Assembly (NCBI GenBank): GCA_026401035.1
Contig: JAPLNR010000071.1
Location: 1-58,023 of the forward strand
From: Planctomycetia bacterium
GTDB lineage: Bacteria > Planctomycetota > Planctomycetia > Pirellulales > UBA1268
Length of the DNA: 58,023 nucleotides
Direction: 5' to 3'
The notes under the pieces: model-generated
Database searches by the model: none
Told to the model about the DNA's origin: nothing
Seen by the model: the letters and a program-made list of their open reading frames with translations, nothing else
Program-made: the position numbers and the translations under genes
Part shown: one piece after another, positions 17,667 to 26,139 of the stretch
Layout of the letters: the number at the start of each line of letters is the position of its first letter
Position numbering within the stretch: position 1 is the stretch's first letter

Positions 17667-18548
17667 CTAGGCCGGCACCGGCAACCGTCGTCCCGCCTCG
17701 TCGCCGACCAGCAGCCGTCCCGCCAGTTCGGCATTCAGCCGGTGACCGCTGCGGCAGGCGGTGACATGCGCGTGCAGCGGACGGCCGGCCAACGAGAGAT
17801 CACCCACCAGATCGAGCACCTTGTGCCGCACACACTCGTCCGGCCACCGCAACGAATTCTCCACCGGACCATCCGGGCCGAAGACGACCAGGTCGCGCAT
17901 CGACACCGACAGCCCGAGCCCGGCCGCCCGCAAACGGTCCGCATCGGCAACCGAGATGAACGTGCGGGCCGCTGCCAGTTCGCTTCGATAGGATTCGGGC
18001 GTGACCCGCAGCGACAACTCCTGCCGCCCAATGGGTCCGTCCCCGTAATCGAGCACGTACTCGATCGACAGCCCGGGAAACCGCGGCGGGGCCGCCTCGA
18101 TCCAGGAGTCATCCGTGCCGACGCGAACGGTCTCCCGCACGACGATCGGATCGACCGGCGCAGCCAGATCCTCGATGCCCGCCGCATCGATCGCGGCCAC
18201 GAAGGCCTGGGCGGAACCGTCGAGCCCCGGCATCTCCTCGGCGGTGACCCGAACCAGGCAGCAGTCGATCTGCAGGCCGGCAAGCGCGCTCAGCAGGTGC
18301 TCGACCATCTCGAGGCGGGCAGTAGCCGACACGAGGTTCGTGCGATTGACCGCATCGACCCGGTTGTCGACCGTCGCCGCGATCCGCACGGCCGGATCGA
18401 GGTCGCCGCGGACGAAGACCACGCCGGCGCCTGCCGGCGCCGGCAGGATTTCCACGGATGTCTCACGGCCGCTCCAGTAGCCCCGGCCGGCTACGACTGC
18501 CGGTCGGCGGAGCGTCTGCTGCGACCGCGGGCGAGAAGGGTGAGACAT
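17667..18548 (-). CDS. lpxC: UDP-3-O-acyl-N-acetylglucosamine deacetylase
   Basis: 293 residues. It is the committed, zinc-dependent step of lipid A synthesis. Visible are the zinc ligand and catalytic Glu in MVEHLLSAL, and the two further ligands in ECVRHKVLDLVGDL (His and Asp). The general-base/oxyanion His is in LHAHVTACRSGH. The chain is a stand-alone LpxC, without the C-terminal FabZ domain seen in some other phyla. I use ATG 18548 because the domain begins soon after it (RSQQTLRRPAVVAGRGYWSG). A GTG at 18596 is in frame but no start has a good ribosome-binding site. It follows skp in the operon. Confidence 0.92.
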   Translation of the reverse strand: MSHPSRPRSQQTLRRPAVVAGRGYWSGRETSVEILPAPAGAGVVFVRGDLDPAVRIAATVDNRVDAVNRTNLVSATARLEMVEHLLSALAGLQIDCCLVRVTAEEMPGLDGSAQAFVAAIDAAGIEDLAAPVDPIVVRETVRVGTDDSWIEAAPPRFPGLSIEYVLDYGDGPIGRQELSLRVTPESYRSELAAARTFISVADADRLRAAGLGLSVSMRDLVVFGPDGPVENSLRWPDECVRHKVLDLVGDLSLAGRPLHAHVTACRSGHRLNAELAGRLLVGDEAGRRLPVPA

Positions 18549-18656
18549 GGGCAATGAAACCGCGACTTCCGTCAGACACCGCACTCCGCGACGCACCGCC
18601 TTTCCACCCCTCAGGCAAGTGGGAAGCGGTCATGAACGACTTTTTCCACGGACCCC

Positions 18657-19307
18657 CTAGCGGGTCCGGGGCTGTGCGGCTCCGGCGACGGCTGGGCCAT
18701 TGAGCATCTTCAGGACGTCCGGCGTGATGTCGATGCCCGGCTCCAGATAGACGATCGGCTTGGTGATGCCCCGCAGGATCTGATTGCGGTCGCTGTTGTC
18801 GACGGGCTCGCCGTCAAACCGATGCACGACGGCGATCCGATGCTCACGGGCAAACTGCTCGACGGCCTTTTCGATCTCCGAATAGACCTGCAGATACACC
18901 TTCGCTTCGCGCTCCATGAAGTCCTTCTTCTGCAGCTGGGCGTTGACGTTGAAATCGCCCTGTGCCTTGGCGACCTCGGCCTCGAGTTTCTTGTACTCCG
19001 GAGTGCCGACATTGAAGCCCTTGATCTGCTCCATCAGGCCGTTGATCCGGTCGCGTTCCGCCTTGAGACCATTCTCGGCCGCCATGACCTCGTCCTTCAT
19101 CTTGTCCATCGCTCCCTTGAAGCGGGTATGGTTTTTGAAGATGTAGCCGACGTCGATCACGGCGACATTGTTCGCCGGACCGGCGGCATGGCTCTGCGCC
19201 GCCGGCACCTGTGCCGCGGGCAACTGCCCCGCCACCTGGGCAAACGCGGATCCCTCGACCACGGCCAGCACGGCCACACAGACGACGCCTGCCAGTTGCG
19301 ACTTCAC
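18657..19307 (-). CDS. skp: OmpH/Skp-family periplasmic chaperone
   Basis: 216 residues from the GTG at 19307, which has AGGAG 8 nt upstream; the GTG at 19316 is too close to that site. A signal peptide ends near SAFA. The mature protein has the Skp pattern: a short beta strand NNVAVIDVGYIFKNHTRFK, then a long charged coiled coil (about 55-150), then strands returning at RIAVVHRFDGEPVD and KPIVYLEPGIDITPDVLKML. Skp homologues hold unfolded outer-membrane proteins in the periplasm. Linkage to lpxC and lpxA is the classical envelope-gene arrangement. Confidence 0.9.
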   Translation of the reverse strand: MKSQLAGVVCVAVLAVVEGSAFAQVAGQLPAAQVPAAQSHAAGPANNVAVIDVGYIFKNHTRFKGAMDKMKDEVMAAENGLKAERDRINGLMEQIKGFNVGTPEYKKLEAEVAKAQGDFNVNAQLQKKDFMEREAKVYLQVYSEIEKAVEQFAREHRIAVVHRFDGEPVDNSDRNQILRGITKPIVYLEPGIDITPDVLKMLNGPAVAGAAQPRTR

Positions 19308-19465
19308 GGAATACACTCCTTGCTTGTTTGACTCAGGTCCGATGGCTCGGGCCCAAACGCCACGGCACGCGGCCTTCCATGGCCGCCGCGGGAAGCCGCA
19401 ACGGGCGGGATCATGTCAGCCCATCCCTTGCGACTCAAGGGCAAAAACGCCGTGAAAACACGCCC

Positions 19466-21496
19466 CTACCGCGCCGTGCGTCGGCCGCGGCCGCGGGGCG
19501 GGGATTTCTTCGCGGGCTGCGCCGCTTCCCGAGGCGGAGGCGCCTCGTTGAACTTGTCGGCCTGGCCGGTGAGTTCGTAGAGAAACCGGCTCGGCCGGCA
19601 GGGACGGCTCTTGCCCCATTTCATCCGCGTCAGGCAGAGCGAGAGCGTGAGCCGCTTCTTCGCCCTGGTCACGCCCACGTAGCAGAGGCGTCGCTCTTCG
19701 GCGATCGCCTCGAGTCCGTCGCCAAGCGACCGGTGGTGCGGCAGCAGGCCCTCCTCCATGCCGACCATCCAGACCTGCTCGAACTCCAGCCCCTTGGCGG
19801 CGTGCAATGTCATCAGGCGGAGCACATTCCCGCGCGGCTTGTCGTCGCGAAAGCGTTCCGTTTCCTTCACGTCGAGCACCAGGTCGTCGAGAAATTCCCG
19901 CACGACAGCGGCGAAGTCGCGGCCTCCCCGCCGGGACCGCTCATGCTCCGCCAGGGCGTTGACCAGTTCCTCGACGTAGTTCCACCGCGACTCCTGCTCG
20001 GCAGGGTCGTCGTATTCCTTGGCGAGGAAGTGGCGATAGCCCGTGGTGTCGATGAGCGTGCGGAGCACGTCGGTGGCGGACTGGCTGGCAGACGCGTTGC
20101 GGAGGGCGATGAGTTTTTCCAGGGCCGTCACGCCGGCGGCGGCCGCCGTGGAGAGCCGTGTCTCCGCGCGGGCGACGAGCAGTTGCTGCCAGACACTGCG
20201 GCCCTCGGCCGCCGCGGCGGTGCGGGCCTGATCGAGCGCGTGGGCGGAGAGCCCGCGGGGCGGCACGTTGGCGATCCGCGCCAGCGCCATGTCGTCGTCC
20301 GGATCGATGAGCAGCCGCAGGAACGACATCACATCCTTCACCTCGCGACGGTCGAAGAACGAGCGGCTGCCGATCAGTTCATAGGGGATCGCCTTGCGTC
20401 GCAGTTCCTGCTCGAAGACCCGGGTCTGCTCGCCGGTGCGGACGAGGATCACGGCCTCGCTCGGCGCCACCTCCCCCTCCCGGAGCCGGACCTCGACGTC
20501 GCCGACCACACGGCGCGACTCATCGATCTCGTCCTGCGCCTGGACGATCACCGGAGGCGGGCCCGAGGCCGCCTTGGAGACGAGCGTCTTGCCGTGGCGG
20601 CGGGTGTTGCAGGAGATGAGCTGGTTGGCGGCGTGGATGATCTCCGGCGTCGAGCGGTAATTCTCCTCCAGTCGCACCACGGTTGCCCCGCCCCAGCGCC
20701 GGGGGAATTCGAGAATGTGCGAGATCTGCGCGCCCCGCCAGGCGTAGATCGACTGATCGTCGTCGCCGACCACGCAGAGGCTCTTGTGATCGCGGGCCAG
20801 CGCCGTCAGGATCCGCTCCTGAATGCCGCTGGTGTCCTGATACTCGTCGACCAGGACGTGGTCGAACCGGCCGGCCTCGGCCAGCCGCACCTGCTCGTGA
20901 TTCGTGAACAGTTCCTCCACGACGAGCAGCAGGTCGTCGAAGTCGACCGCGCCGGCCGTCCGCAGGGCATGCTGGTAGCGGCGGTAGCCGGCGGCAGCCA
21001 GCGTCCACGAATCGGGGGCGTCAGCGGCGATCGTGTCGAACGCCCCATCCGGACGGACGGCCGCGCTCTTCCAGCGGCTGATCCGGTCGATGAGGTCGCC
21101 GGGGCGCAGCACCGCCTCCGCCACCTTCAGTTCCTTGAGCACCTTGCGGGCGATCGACTCCTGCTCGCCGCGGTCGATGATCGCAAACCTTACGGGATAG
21201 CCGAGAACCGTCGCATGCCGCCGCAGCACACGGGCGCAGAGCGCATGGATCGTGGAGATTTCCGGCTTCTCGGCGGCATTCTTGCCCAGCAGTGTGCCGG
21301 CACGGGCGAGCATTTCCCGGGCGGCCTTGTTGGTGAACGTGACGGCAAGAATCCGCGACGGCCGCGTCCCCTTCCGCACCAGGTGGGCGATGCGGGTGAT
21401 CACCACGCGGGTCTTGCCGGTACCGGCCCCGGCCAGCACGAGGAGCGGCCCAACGGGGGCCTGCACGGCCTGCGTCTGCGCTGGGTTGAGGTGCAT
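19466..21496 (-). CDS. UvrD/PcrA/Rep-type superfamily 1 DNA helicase
   Basis: 676 residues. It unwinds duplex DNA in repair and replication restart. Motifs in order: Q-motif LNPAQTQAV, Walker A AGAGTGKT, motif Ia TFTNKAAREM, motif II DHVLVDEYQDTS, motif III VVGDDDQSIYAWRGA, motif IV LEENYRSTPEIIHAAN, motif V MTLHAAKGLEF and motif VI EERRLCYVGVTRAKKRL. The start at 21496 puts the Q-motif directly at the N-terminus, as in relatives, though a ribosome-binding site is poor. The C-terminus ends in a basic, Pro/Arg-rich tail that may bind DNA or a partner. Length fits Rep/PcrA; which of the two it is cannot be decided here. Confidence 0.93.
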   Translation of the reverse strand: MHLNPAQTQAVQAPVGPLLVLAGAGTGKTRVVITRIAHLVRKGTRPSRILAVTFTNKAAREMLARAGTLLGKNAAEKPEISTIHALCARVLRRHATVLGYPVRFAIIDRGEQESIARKVLKELKVAEAVLRPGDLIDRISRWKSAAVRPDGAFDTIAADAPDSWTLAAAGYRRYQHALRTAGAVDFDDLLLVVEELFTNHEQVRLAEAGRFDHVLVDEYQDTSGIQERILTALARDHKSLCVVGDDDQSIYAWRGAQISHILEFPRRWGGATVVRLEENYRSTPEIIHAANQLISCNTRRHGKTLVSKAASGPPPVIVQAQDEIDESRRVVGDVEVRLREGEVAPSEAVILVRTGEQTRVFEQELRRKAIPYELIGSRSFFDRREVKDVMSFLRLLIDPDDDMALARIANVPPRGLSAHALDQARTAAAAEGRSVWQQLLVARAETRLSTAAAAGVTALEKLIALRNASASQSATDVLRTLIDTTGYRHFLAKEYDDPAEQESRWNYVEELVNALAEHERSRRGGRDFAAVVREFLDDLVLDVKETERFRDDKPRGNVLRLMTLHAAKGLEFEQVWMVGMEEGLLPHHRSLGDGLEAIAEERRLCYVGVTRAKKRLTLSLCLTRMKWGKSRPCRPSRFLYELTGQADKFNEAPPPREAAQPAKKSPPRGRGRRTAR

Positions 21497-21635
21497 CGGA
21501 TTTTTCCACGGTCCGCGAGGAATCCGGAAATGTACCACAGAAGCCGGTTCGCGATCGCCAGCCGGTTCACGATCGCCTTGACGCATTCGGCGCGGAAGTT
21601 TCTATTGCCACCGGTTCGAACCCCGAGGAGCCACC

Positions 21636-22448
21636 ATGGCGACGCGCAGCAGGCAGACGAGCGACCAAAACCGCGATCACGGCACCGCCTTGGGCGAACT
21701 GCAGGCTGATCCCGAAATTCGCGACAACGAACTCGCGGAAAAGACGATCGAACTTGTCGACCGCCTGCGGCCCTACCTCAACACGATCCTGTTCGCTGCG
21801 GCCGGGCTGATCCTGGCGACGGCCGCCTGGATTCTTGTTTCATCCCAGTCCGCGGCCACGAAATCGCAGAGTTGGGACGCCTATCTAGCCGGTCTCGCCG
21901 GCGGTGACATGCAGGCCTTCGACGAGGTGCTCCGGCGGTATCCGGGAACGCCCGCGGCCGAGTGGTCGCGGCTCGTGCTGGCCGACATGTCCCTGACGGA
22001 GGGCACCGAACTCCTGTTCACCGACAAGGAGAAGGCGCCGCCTCGGCTGCAGGCCGCCGTCGATCTCTACTCGACGATCCTCGCGGCGCGGCCCGCCGGC
22101 ATGCTGGCGGAGCGGGCCACGTTCGGGCTCGCGAAGGCCCGTGAGAGCCTGGGGCAATTGGCAGAGGCACGGCAGGGCTATGCCGCGGTCGCCGCCGAGT
22201 TTCCGGCGGGAGCGTTGGCACAGATGGCGGCCGATCATGCCGAGGAACTCTCGCGGGAATCTTCCCGGCAATGGTATGATTGGTTTGCCGCCCAGAAGAT
22301 CACGCCGCCGGCCGCGCAGAAATCCGCAGCAGATGCTCCGGCAACGAACGCGGAAACCCCGGCTCCTGCAGCGGCCGCGCCGGACCAGCCGGCCGGGAAG
22401 ACGGCGGAAGAACCGGCTTTGAAGCAGGACAAGCCCCTGCAGGAGTGA
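21636..22448 (+). CDS. Membrane-anchored tetratricopeptide protein (YfgM-like)
   Basis: 270 residues. A cytoplasmic N-terminus of about 45 residues is followed by one transmembrane helix (NTILFAAAGLILATAAWILVSS). TPR-like helical pairs then run from about 75 to 215: FDEVLRRYPGTPAAEWSRLVLADMSL, AVDLYSTILAARPAGMLAERATFGLAKARESLGQLAEARQGYAAV. The last 50 residues are Ala/Pro/Glu-rich and disordered. It resembles YfgM, a periplasm-facing partner of the translocon, in plan; equivalence is not shown. A pseudouridine synthase gene follows closely, and that gene's likely ribosome-binding site overlaps this stop codon. Confidence 0.7.
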   Translation: MATRSRQTSDQNRDHGTALGELQADPEIRDNELAEKTIELVDRLRPYLNTILFAAAGLILATAAWILVSSQSAATKSQSWDAYLAGLAGGDMQAFDEVLRRYPGTPAAEWSRLVLADMSLTEGTELLFTDKEKAPPRLQAAVDLYSTILAARPAGMLAERATFGLAKARESLGQLAEARQGYAAVAAEFPAGALAQMAADHAEELSRESSRQWYDWFAAQKITPPAAQKSAADAPATNAETPAPAAAAPDQPAGKTAEEPALKQDKPLQE

Positions 22449-22476
22449 GTCTCTGAACGCACCGATTCCGCGACCC

Positions 22477-23496
22477 GTGGCGGCCGGCGAAGAGGTGTCG
22501 TTTGCAGTGGACGACGAATCCGCCGGCGCTCGGCTGGACGTGTTTCTTGCGCGAATGTTCCCTGGCCAGAGCCGTTCCTTTCTTGGCCGGGCAATCGAGA
22601 AGGGAGCCGTTCGGGTCGATGGCATCGGGGCCCGTGCCTCCCTCAAGCTGCGAGCGGGTTCGCTCGTCTGCTTCACGGTTCCCGAGCCGCCACGGGCCGG
22701 CCCCGAGGCCGAGGAGATCCCGCTCGACTTCCTGCACCTCGACGACTGCATGGCCACCGTGAACAAGCCGGCCGGCATGGTCGTGCACCCGGCGAAGGGC
22801 AACTGGAAGGGCACGCTCGCCGGAGCCCTCAAGTGGCATCTTGAACAGCGGGGCACAAGCCCAGGGGCAACCGCAGGGGCTCACGCAGAGACAGGCGGCG
22901 GGCTGTCCACGGCCGGCGGTCCGGCCCGGCCGGGCATCGTCCATCGGCTCGACCGCGACACCAGCGGCGTGATCGTCGTGGCCCGCACGGAGGAGGCCCA
23001 CCACCGGCTCGCCAAGCAGTTCGAGAACCGGACTGTCGAGAAGACGTATCTCGCGATCACGCAGGGCCAGCCGCAGTTCGACCGCGACGAAATCAACCTG
23101 CCGATCGGAATCCATCCCTACCAGCGGGAAAAAATGGCGATCCGCCACGACCACTCGACGAGCCGCGAGGCGGTGACGCGGTTCGAGGTTATCGAACGCT
23201 TCGGCCGGGCGGCGTTGGTGCGGGTCGCGCCCCGGACGGGCCGCACGCACCAGATCCGCGTGCATCTGGCGGCGATCGGCTGCCCCGTGCTCTGCGACGC
23301 GCTCTACAGCGGCCGCTCGGTGATCGATCGGTCGTTCCTGGGTGCCGCCGCCGGGGAGCAGCCACTCCTCACCCGGCAGGCGCTGCACGCCGCCAGCATC
23401 GCCATCGATCACCCCATCACCGGGGAGCGGCTGCTATTCTCCGCGCCGCTCCCGGCTGACATCGAGCGGGTGCTCGTCACGCTGCGCGGCGGCTGA
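22477..23496 (+). CDS. RluA-family 23S rRNA/tRNA pseudouridine synthase
   Basis: 339 residues counted from GTG 22477. An S4 RNA-binding domain occupies about 10-75 (ARLDVFLARMFPGQSRSFLGRAIEKGAVRVDG). The catalytic domain contains GIVHRLDRDTSGVIVVARTEEAH, with the catalytic Asp in HRLDRDTSG, and the RTGRTHQIRVHLA motif. The GTG has no ribosome-binding site, whereas AGGAG at 22441-22445 is 7 nt before an in-frame CTG at 22453. Initiation at that rare codon would add eight residues. A Gly/Ala-rich insert (SPGATAGAHAETGGGLSTAGG) sits just before the catalytic motif. Its 3' end overlaps the converging glycosyltransferase gene by 63 nt. Confidence 0.88.
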   Translation: MAAGEEVSFAVDDESAGARLDVFLARMFPGQSRSFLGRAIEKGAVRVDGIGARASLKLRAGSLVCFTVPEPPRAGPEAEEIPLDFLHLDDCMATVNKPAGMVVHPAKGNWKGTLAGALKWHLEQRGTSPGATAGAHAETGGGLSTAGGPARPGIVHRLDRDTSGVIVVARTEEAHHRLAKQFENRTVEKTYLAITQGQPQFDRDEINLPIGIHPYQREKMAIRHDHSTSREAVTRFEVIERFGRAALVRVAPRTGRTHQIRVHLAAIGCPVLCDALYSGRSVIDRSFLGAAAGEQPLLTRQALHAASIAIDHPITGERLLFSAPLPADIERVLVTLRGG

Positions 23497-24264
23497 TCGA
23501 TTCTCATCCGCGTCCAGCAGGAGCATCGCGCGGGGGAGCGTCGAGTCGACGACCCGCGAGAGGGCGATGATGAAGCCGACGGAACCGTCACGCCAGCCGC
23601 CCTGGAGGAAGTAGCTCTTGGCAAAGGCGGACGCGCCGCGGAGGGGGAGCGTCCAGCCGTTCACCCGCTGGCCCTTCTCACGCATGAGGCCGGCCTTCAG
23701 CGGCGCATACCGGATCGATCGGTTCAGCACGGCCGCCAGAGTCTCGAAACTGGAGTGCAGGATCGATCCCGGCAGCCGTCGCGGTGCCCGTGACGCCCGC
23801 ACCTGCTCGTGGACCGCGTGCGTCGTGAATCCGGCCGTGGTGCGATTGAAGAGCCGCAGCACTTCTTCGCCTCCCCAGGGGCCGTGCCGCACCTCGCGGC
23901 GGCCGATGAACGTCCGGCGCCGGATCGACCAGCAGGCCGCCGGGTCGGACAGATCGAGGCGGCAGATGGCGGCGGCCGCCTCGTCGTCGAGCACCTCGTC
24001 GGCGTCGAGGGAGAGAATCCAGTCGTGGGTCGCGAGCTCCACGGCCCGCCGCTTCTGCGGGCCGTAGCCGAGAAACGTCTGATGTTCGACCCGGGCGCCC
24101 GCGGCCCGCGCCAGTTCGACGGTGCCATCGTTCGAACCGGAATCGACCACGAGCCGCTCCGCACAGCAGGCCGCGCTCGTGAGCGTGTCGACGATGCCGG
24201 CCGCGGCATCGAGCGTGATGATCACGGCCGAGATCGGCTGCCGGCCGTGCTCCGGCGTCGTCAT
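23434..24264 (-). CDS. Family 2 glycosyltransferase, WaaE/KdtX-like (LPS core)
   Basis: 276 residues. A GT-A fold: ISAVIITLDAAAGIVDTL, then LVVDSGSNDGT and HDWILSLDADEVLDDE, where the DAD is the metal/nucleotide-sugar DXD motif. The C-terminal part (GPWGGEEVLRLFNR, HEQV, LRGASAFAKSYFLQGGWRDGSVGFIIALSRVV) matches the WaaE/KdtX group, which adds sugars to the lipopolysaccharide core. Its ATG overlaps the histidine kinase stop by 4 nt. The last 63 nt overlap rluA on the other strand. A membrane-associated cytoplasmic location is likely. Confidence 0.85.
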   Translation of the reverse strand: MTTPEHGRQPISAVIITLDAAAGIVDTLTSAACCAERLVVDSGSNDGTVELARAAGARVEHQTFLGYGPQKRRAVELATHDWILSLDADEVLDDEAAAAICRLDLSDPAACWSIRRRTFIGRREVRHGPWGGEEVLRLFNRTTAGFTTHAVHEQVRASRAPRRLPGSILHSSFETLAAVLNRSIRYAPLKAGLMREKGQRVNGWTLPLRGASAFAKSYFLQGGWRDGSVGFIIALSRVVDSTLPRAMLLLDADENRSAAAQRDEHPLDVSRERRGE

Positions 24265-25952
24265 GGGACGGGGCCGTCCGGGGCGGTATTCCCCGCGGGC
24301 TCGTCGGCCGACTCCTGCAGCGGAAACTCGAGCGTGAACGTGCTTCCCGCGCCGGGTGTGCTCGTCGCCCGGATGTCGCCGCCGTGCTCGCGGAGGATTT
24401 TGCGACTCACGGTCAGCCCCAGGCCGGTGCCCCGCGATCCCTTCGTCGAAACGAAGAGATTGAAGACCGTGGCCAGCGTCTCGGCATCCATGCCCGCGCC
24501 ATTGTCGACGACGACGATTCGAACGAGCCCCGCCTGCCGGTCGCGCTCGACCTTGATCTCGACCGTGGGATCGGGCCGGTCTTCCACCGCGTCGAGGGCG
24601 TTGCTGACGACGTTGAGCACCGCACGGGAAATTCCCTCGGGGTCGAAGATGAGCCAGGGCAGATCCTGCGGAGGATCCCAGTGGATCGTGATCCCCGCCT
24701 CGTCGGCCCGCTGCTGCACCGTTTCCGCGATGTCGGTGACGAGGGCGACGAGGTCGGAGGGCACGGGATCAGGCTCGCGTTCCTTGCTGAACGAGAGCAT
24801 GTCCATGACGAGCGACGAGATCTTGTTCTGGTTGCGGGCGACGATGTCCCAGCCTTTGCGGAGCACGCCCGCATCGTCATTTTCGAGGCCCATTTCCACG
24901 AGATAACTGCCGCCCCGGATGCCCTGCAGGATGTTCTTGATGTGGTGCGAGAGCGTGGCGATCGTCTGGCCGACGCCTGCCAGCCGCTCCGACTGCACCA
25001 TCGCCGAATAGTAGGTCGTGTCTTCCACGGCCAGGGCGGCCTGGTGGCCGATGGCGATCATCAGTTTGAGGTGCTCGTCGGTGAACCGCCGTTGTCCCGA
25101 TTCGATCGACTCCGCGAGCGGCACCATCGTGTCGACGTACATCACCCCCACGGTGCCGTAGCGGCCCTGCATCGGCACGCAGATCGCCTCCCGCACGCCG
25201 GTGCGGAGCACGCTGTTACCGGAGCTGAAGCGATCGTCGTCCTGCGCGTCGCTCGTGAGCACGCCCTCGCCCCGATCGAGCACGTAGTCGAGAATCGTGC
25301 GGCTGATGGCCATCGACGTGGTGTCGCCGACCTTGCGGTCGCGGCGGGCCTTGGTGCGCAGCTGCTTCGTCTCCGGATCGAGCAGCATGACGCAGCCGCG
25401 ATCCGCCTCCACCCATTCGAAGACCAGCTGCAGAACACGGCCGAGCAGCTCGTCGATGTCGAGCGTGTGGCTGACGGCCAACGCCGTGCGATACATCACC
25501 TGCACGTTGCTGCGGGCCCGCGCCAGCCAGCGGTTCTGGGTGTCGTCGGGGGCGAAGACGGCCAGGTTCTCCTCGTCGTCGCGCATCGAGCGGACGATCC
25601 GCGAGCCCTCGTGGCCCTGGGTTGCGACGATATCGACCAGCCCCACCGACGGCACCTCGTTGTCCTTCGAGTAGACCATCACGGTCCGCCCGATCTGGAT
25701 CTGGTCGCCGCTTGCCAATTCGGCCCGCTCCACCTTGCGGTTGTTGAGGTAGGTGCCGTTGGAACTCTTCAGGTCGCCCACGACGAAGCCCGCGCCCACG
25801 CGGCGGATTTCCGCATGCCTGCGGGAGACCTCGTTGTCGTCGAGCTGCACGAAGTTCCCCGACTCCCGGCCGATGCACATGGCCCCTTCATGGGCCGTGA
25901 GATCGTAGCGGGCGCCCTTGTTGAAACCTTGGATGACGAACAGCGACGGCAC
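24261..25952 (-). CDS. FHA-GAF hybrid sensor histidine kinase
   Basis: 563 residues from GTG 25952, with AGGAG 10 nt upstream. An FHA domain at about 5-85 (GRESGNFVQLDDNEVSRRHAEI, SSNGTYLNN) should bind phosphothreonine peptides. A GAF domain occupies about 150-310. The dimerisation/phosphoacceptor box is TIATLSHHIKNILQGIRGGSY, and the ATPase domain has NVVSNALDAV, VVDNGAGMD and GSRGTGLGLTVSRKI. No transmembrane helix is seen, so it is a soluble sensor. Joining of FHA with a His kinase would link Ser/Thr kinase signalling to two-component signalling. No response regulator gene is adjacent. It shares a transcript with the glycosyltransferase. Confidence 0.88.
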   Translation of the reverse strand: MPSLFVIQGFNKGARYDLTAHEGAMCIGRESGNFVQLDDNEVSRRHAEIRRVGAGFVVGDLKSSNGTYLNNRKVERAELASGDQIQIGRTVMVYSKDNEVPSVGLVDIVATQGHEGSRIVRSMRDDEENLAVFAPDDTQNRWLARARSNVQVMYRTALAVSHTLDIDELLGRVLQLVFEWVEADRGCVMLLDPETKQLRTKARRDRKVGDTTSMAISRTILDYVLDRGEGVLTSDAQDDDRFSSGNSVLRTGVREAICVPMQGRYGTVGVMYVDTMVPLAESIESGQRRFTDEHLKLMIAIGHQAALAVEDTTYYSAMVQSERLAGVGQTIATLSHHIKNILQGIRGGSYLVEMGLENDDAGVLRKGWDIVARNQNKISSLVMDMLSFSKEREPDPVPSDLVALVTDIAETVQQRADEAGITIHWDPPQDLPWLIFDPEGISRAVLNVVSNALDAVEDRPDPTVEIKVERDRQAGLVRIVVVDNGAGMDAETLATVFNLFVSTKGSRGTGLGLTVSRKILREHGGDIRATSTPGAGSTFTLEFPLQESADEPAGNTAPDGPVP

Positions 25953-26139
25953 GGACGACGGGCTCCTGAAGCGGGCGACGGCTGCGATCGTAGGCCACGA
26001 TCGCACTGGACCCTGATTTTGTCACAGGCGCCGCCCGACGGGAAGCGGATAGAATGGTTCTTGGACAAGGCGGCCTTCATTGGGTGCGACAACGCCGCTT
26101 TCCGGCAATTTCCATCTCCCCACGCCAGTGAGTTTTTTC

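Noticed and set aside
19211..21709. Plus-strand frame of 832 codons opposite the helicase gene
   Set aside because: Mirror of the UvrD/PcrA gene. The translation is rich in Arg, Gly, His and Asp with no recognisable motif.
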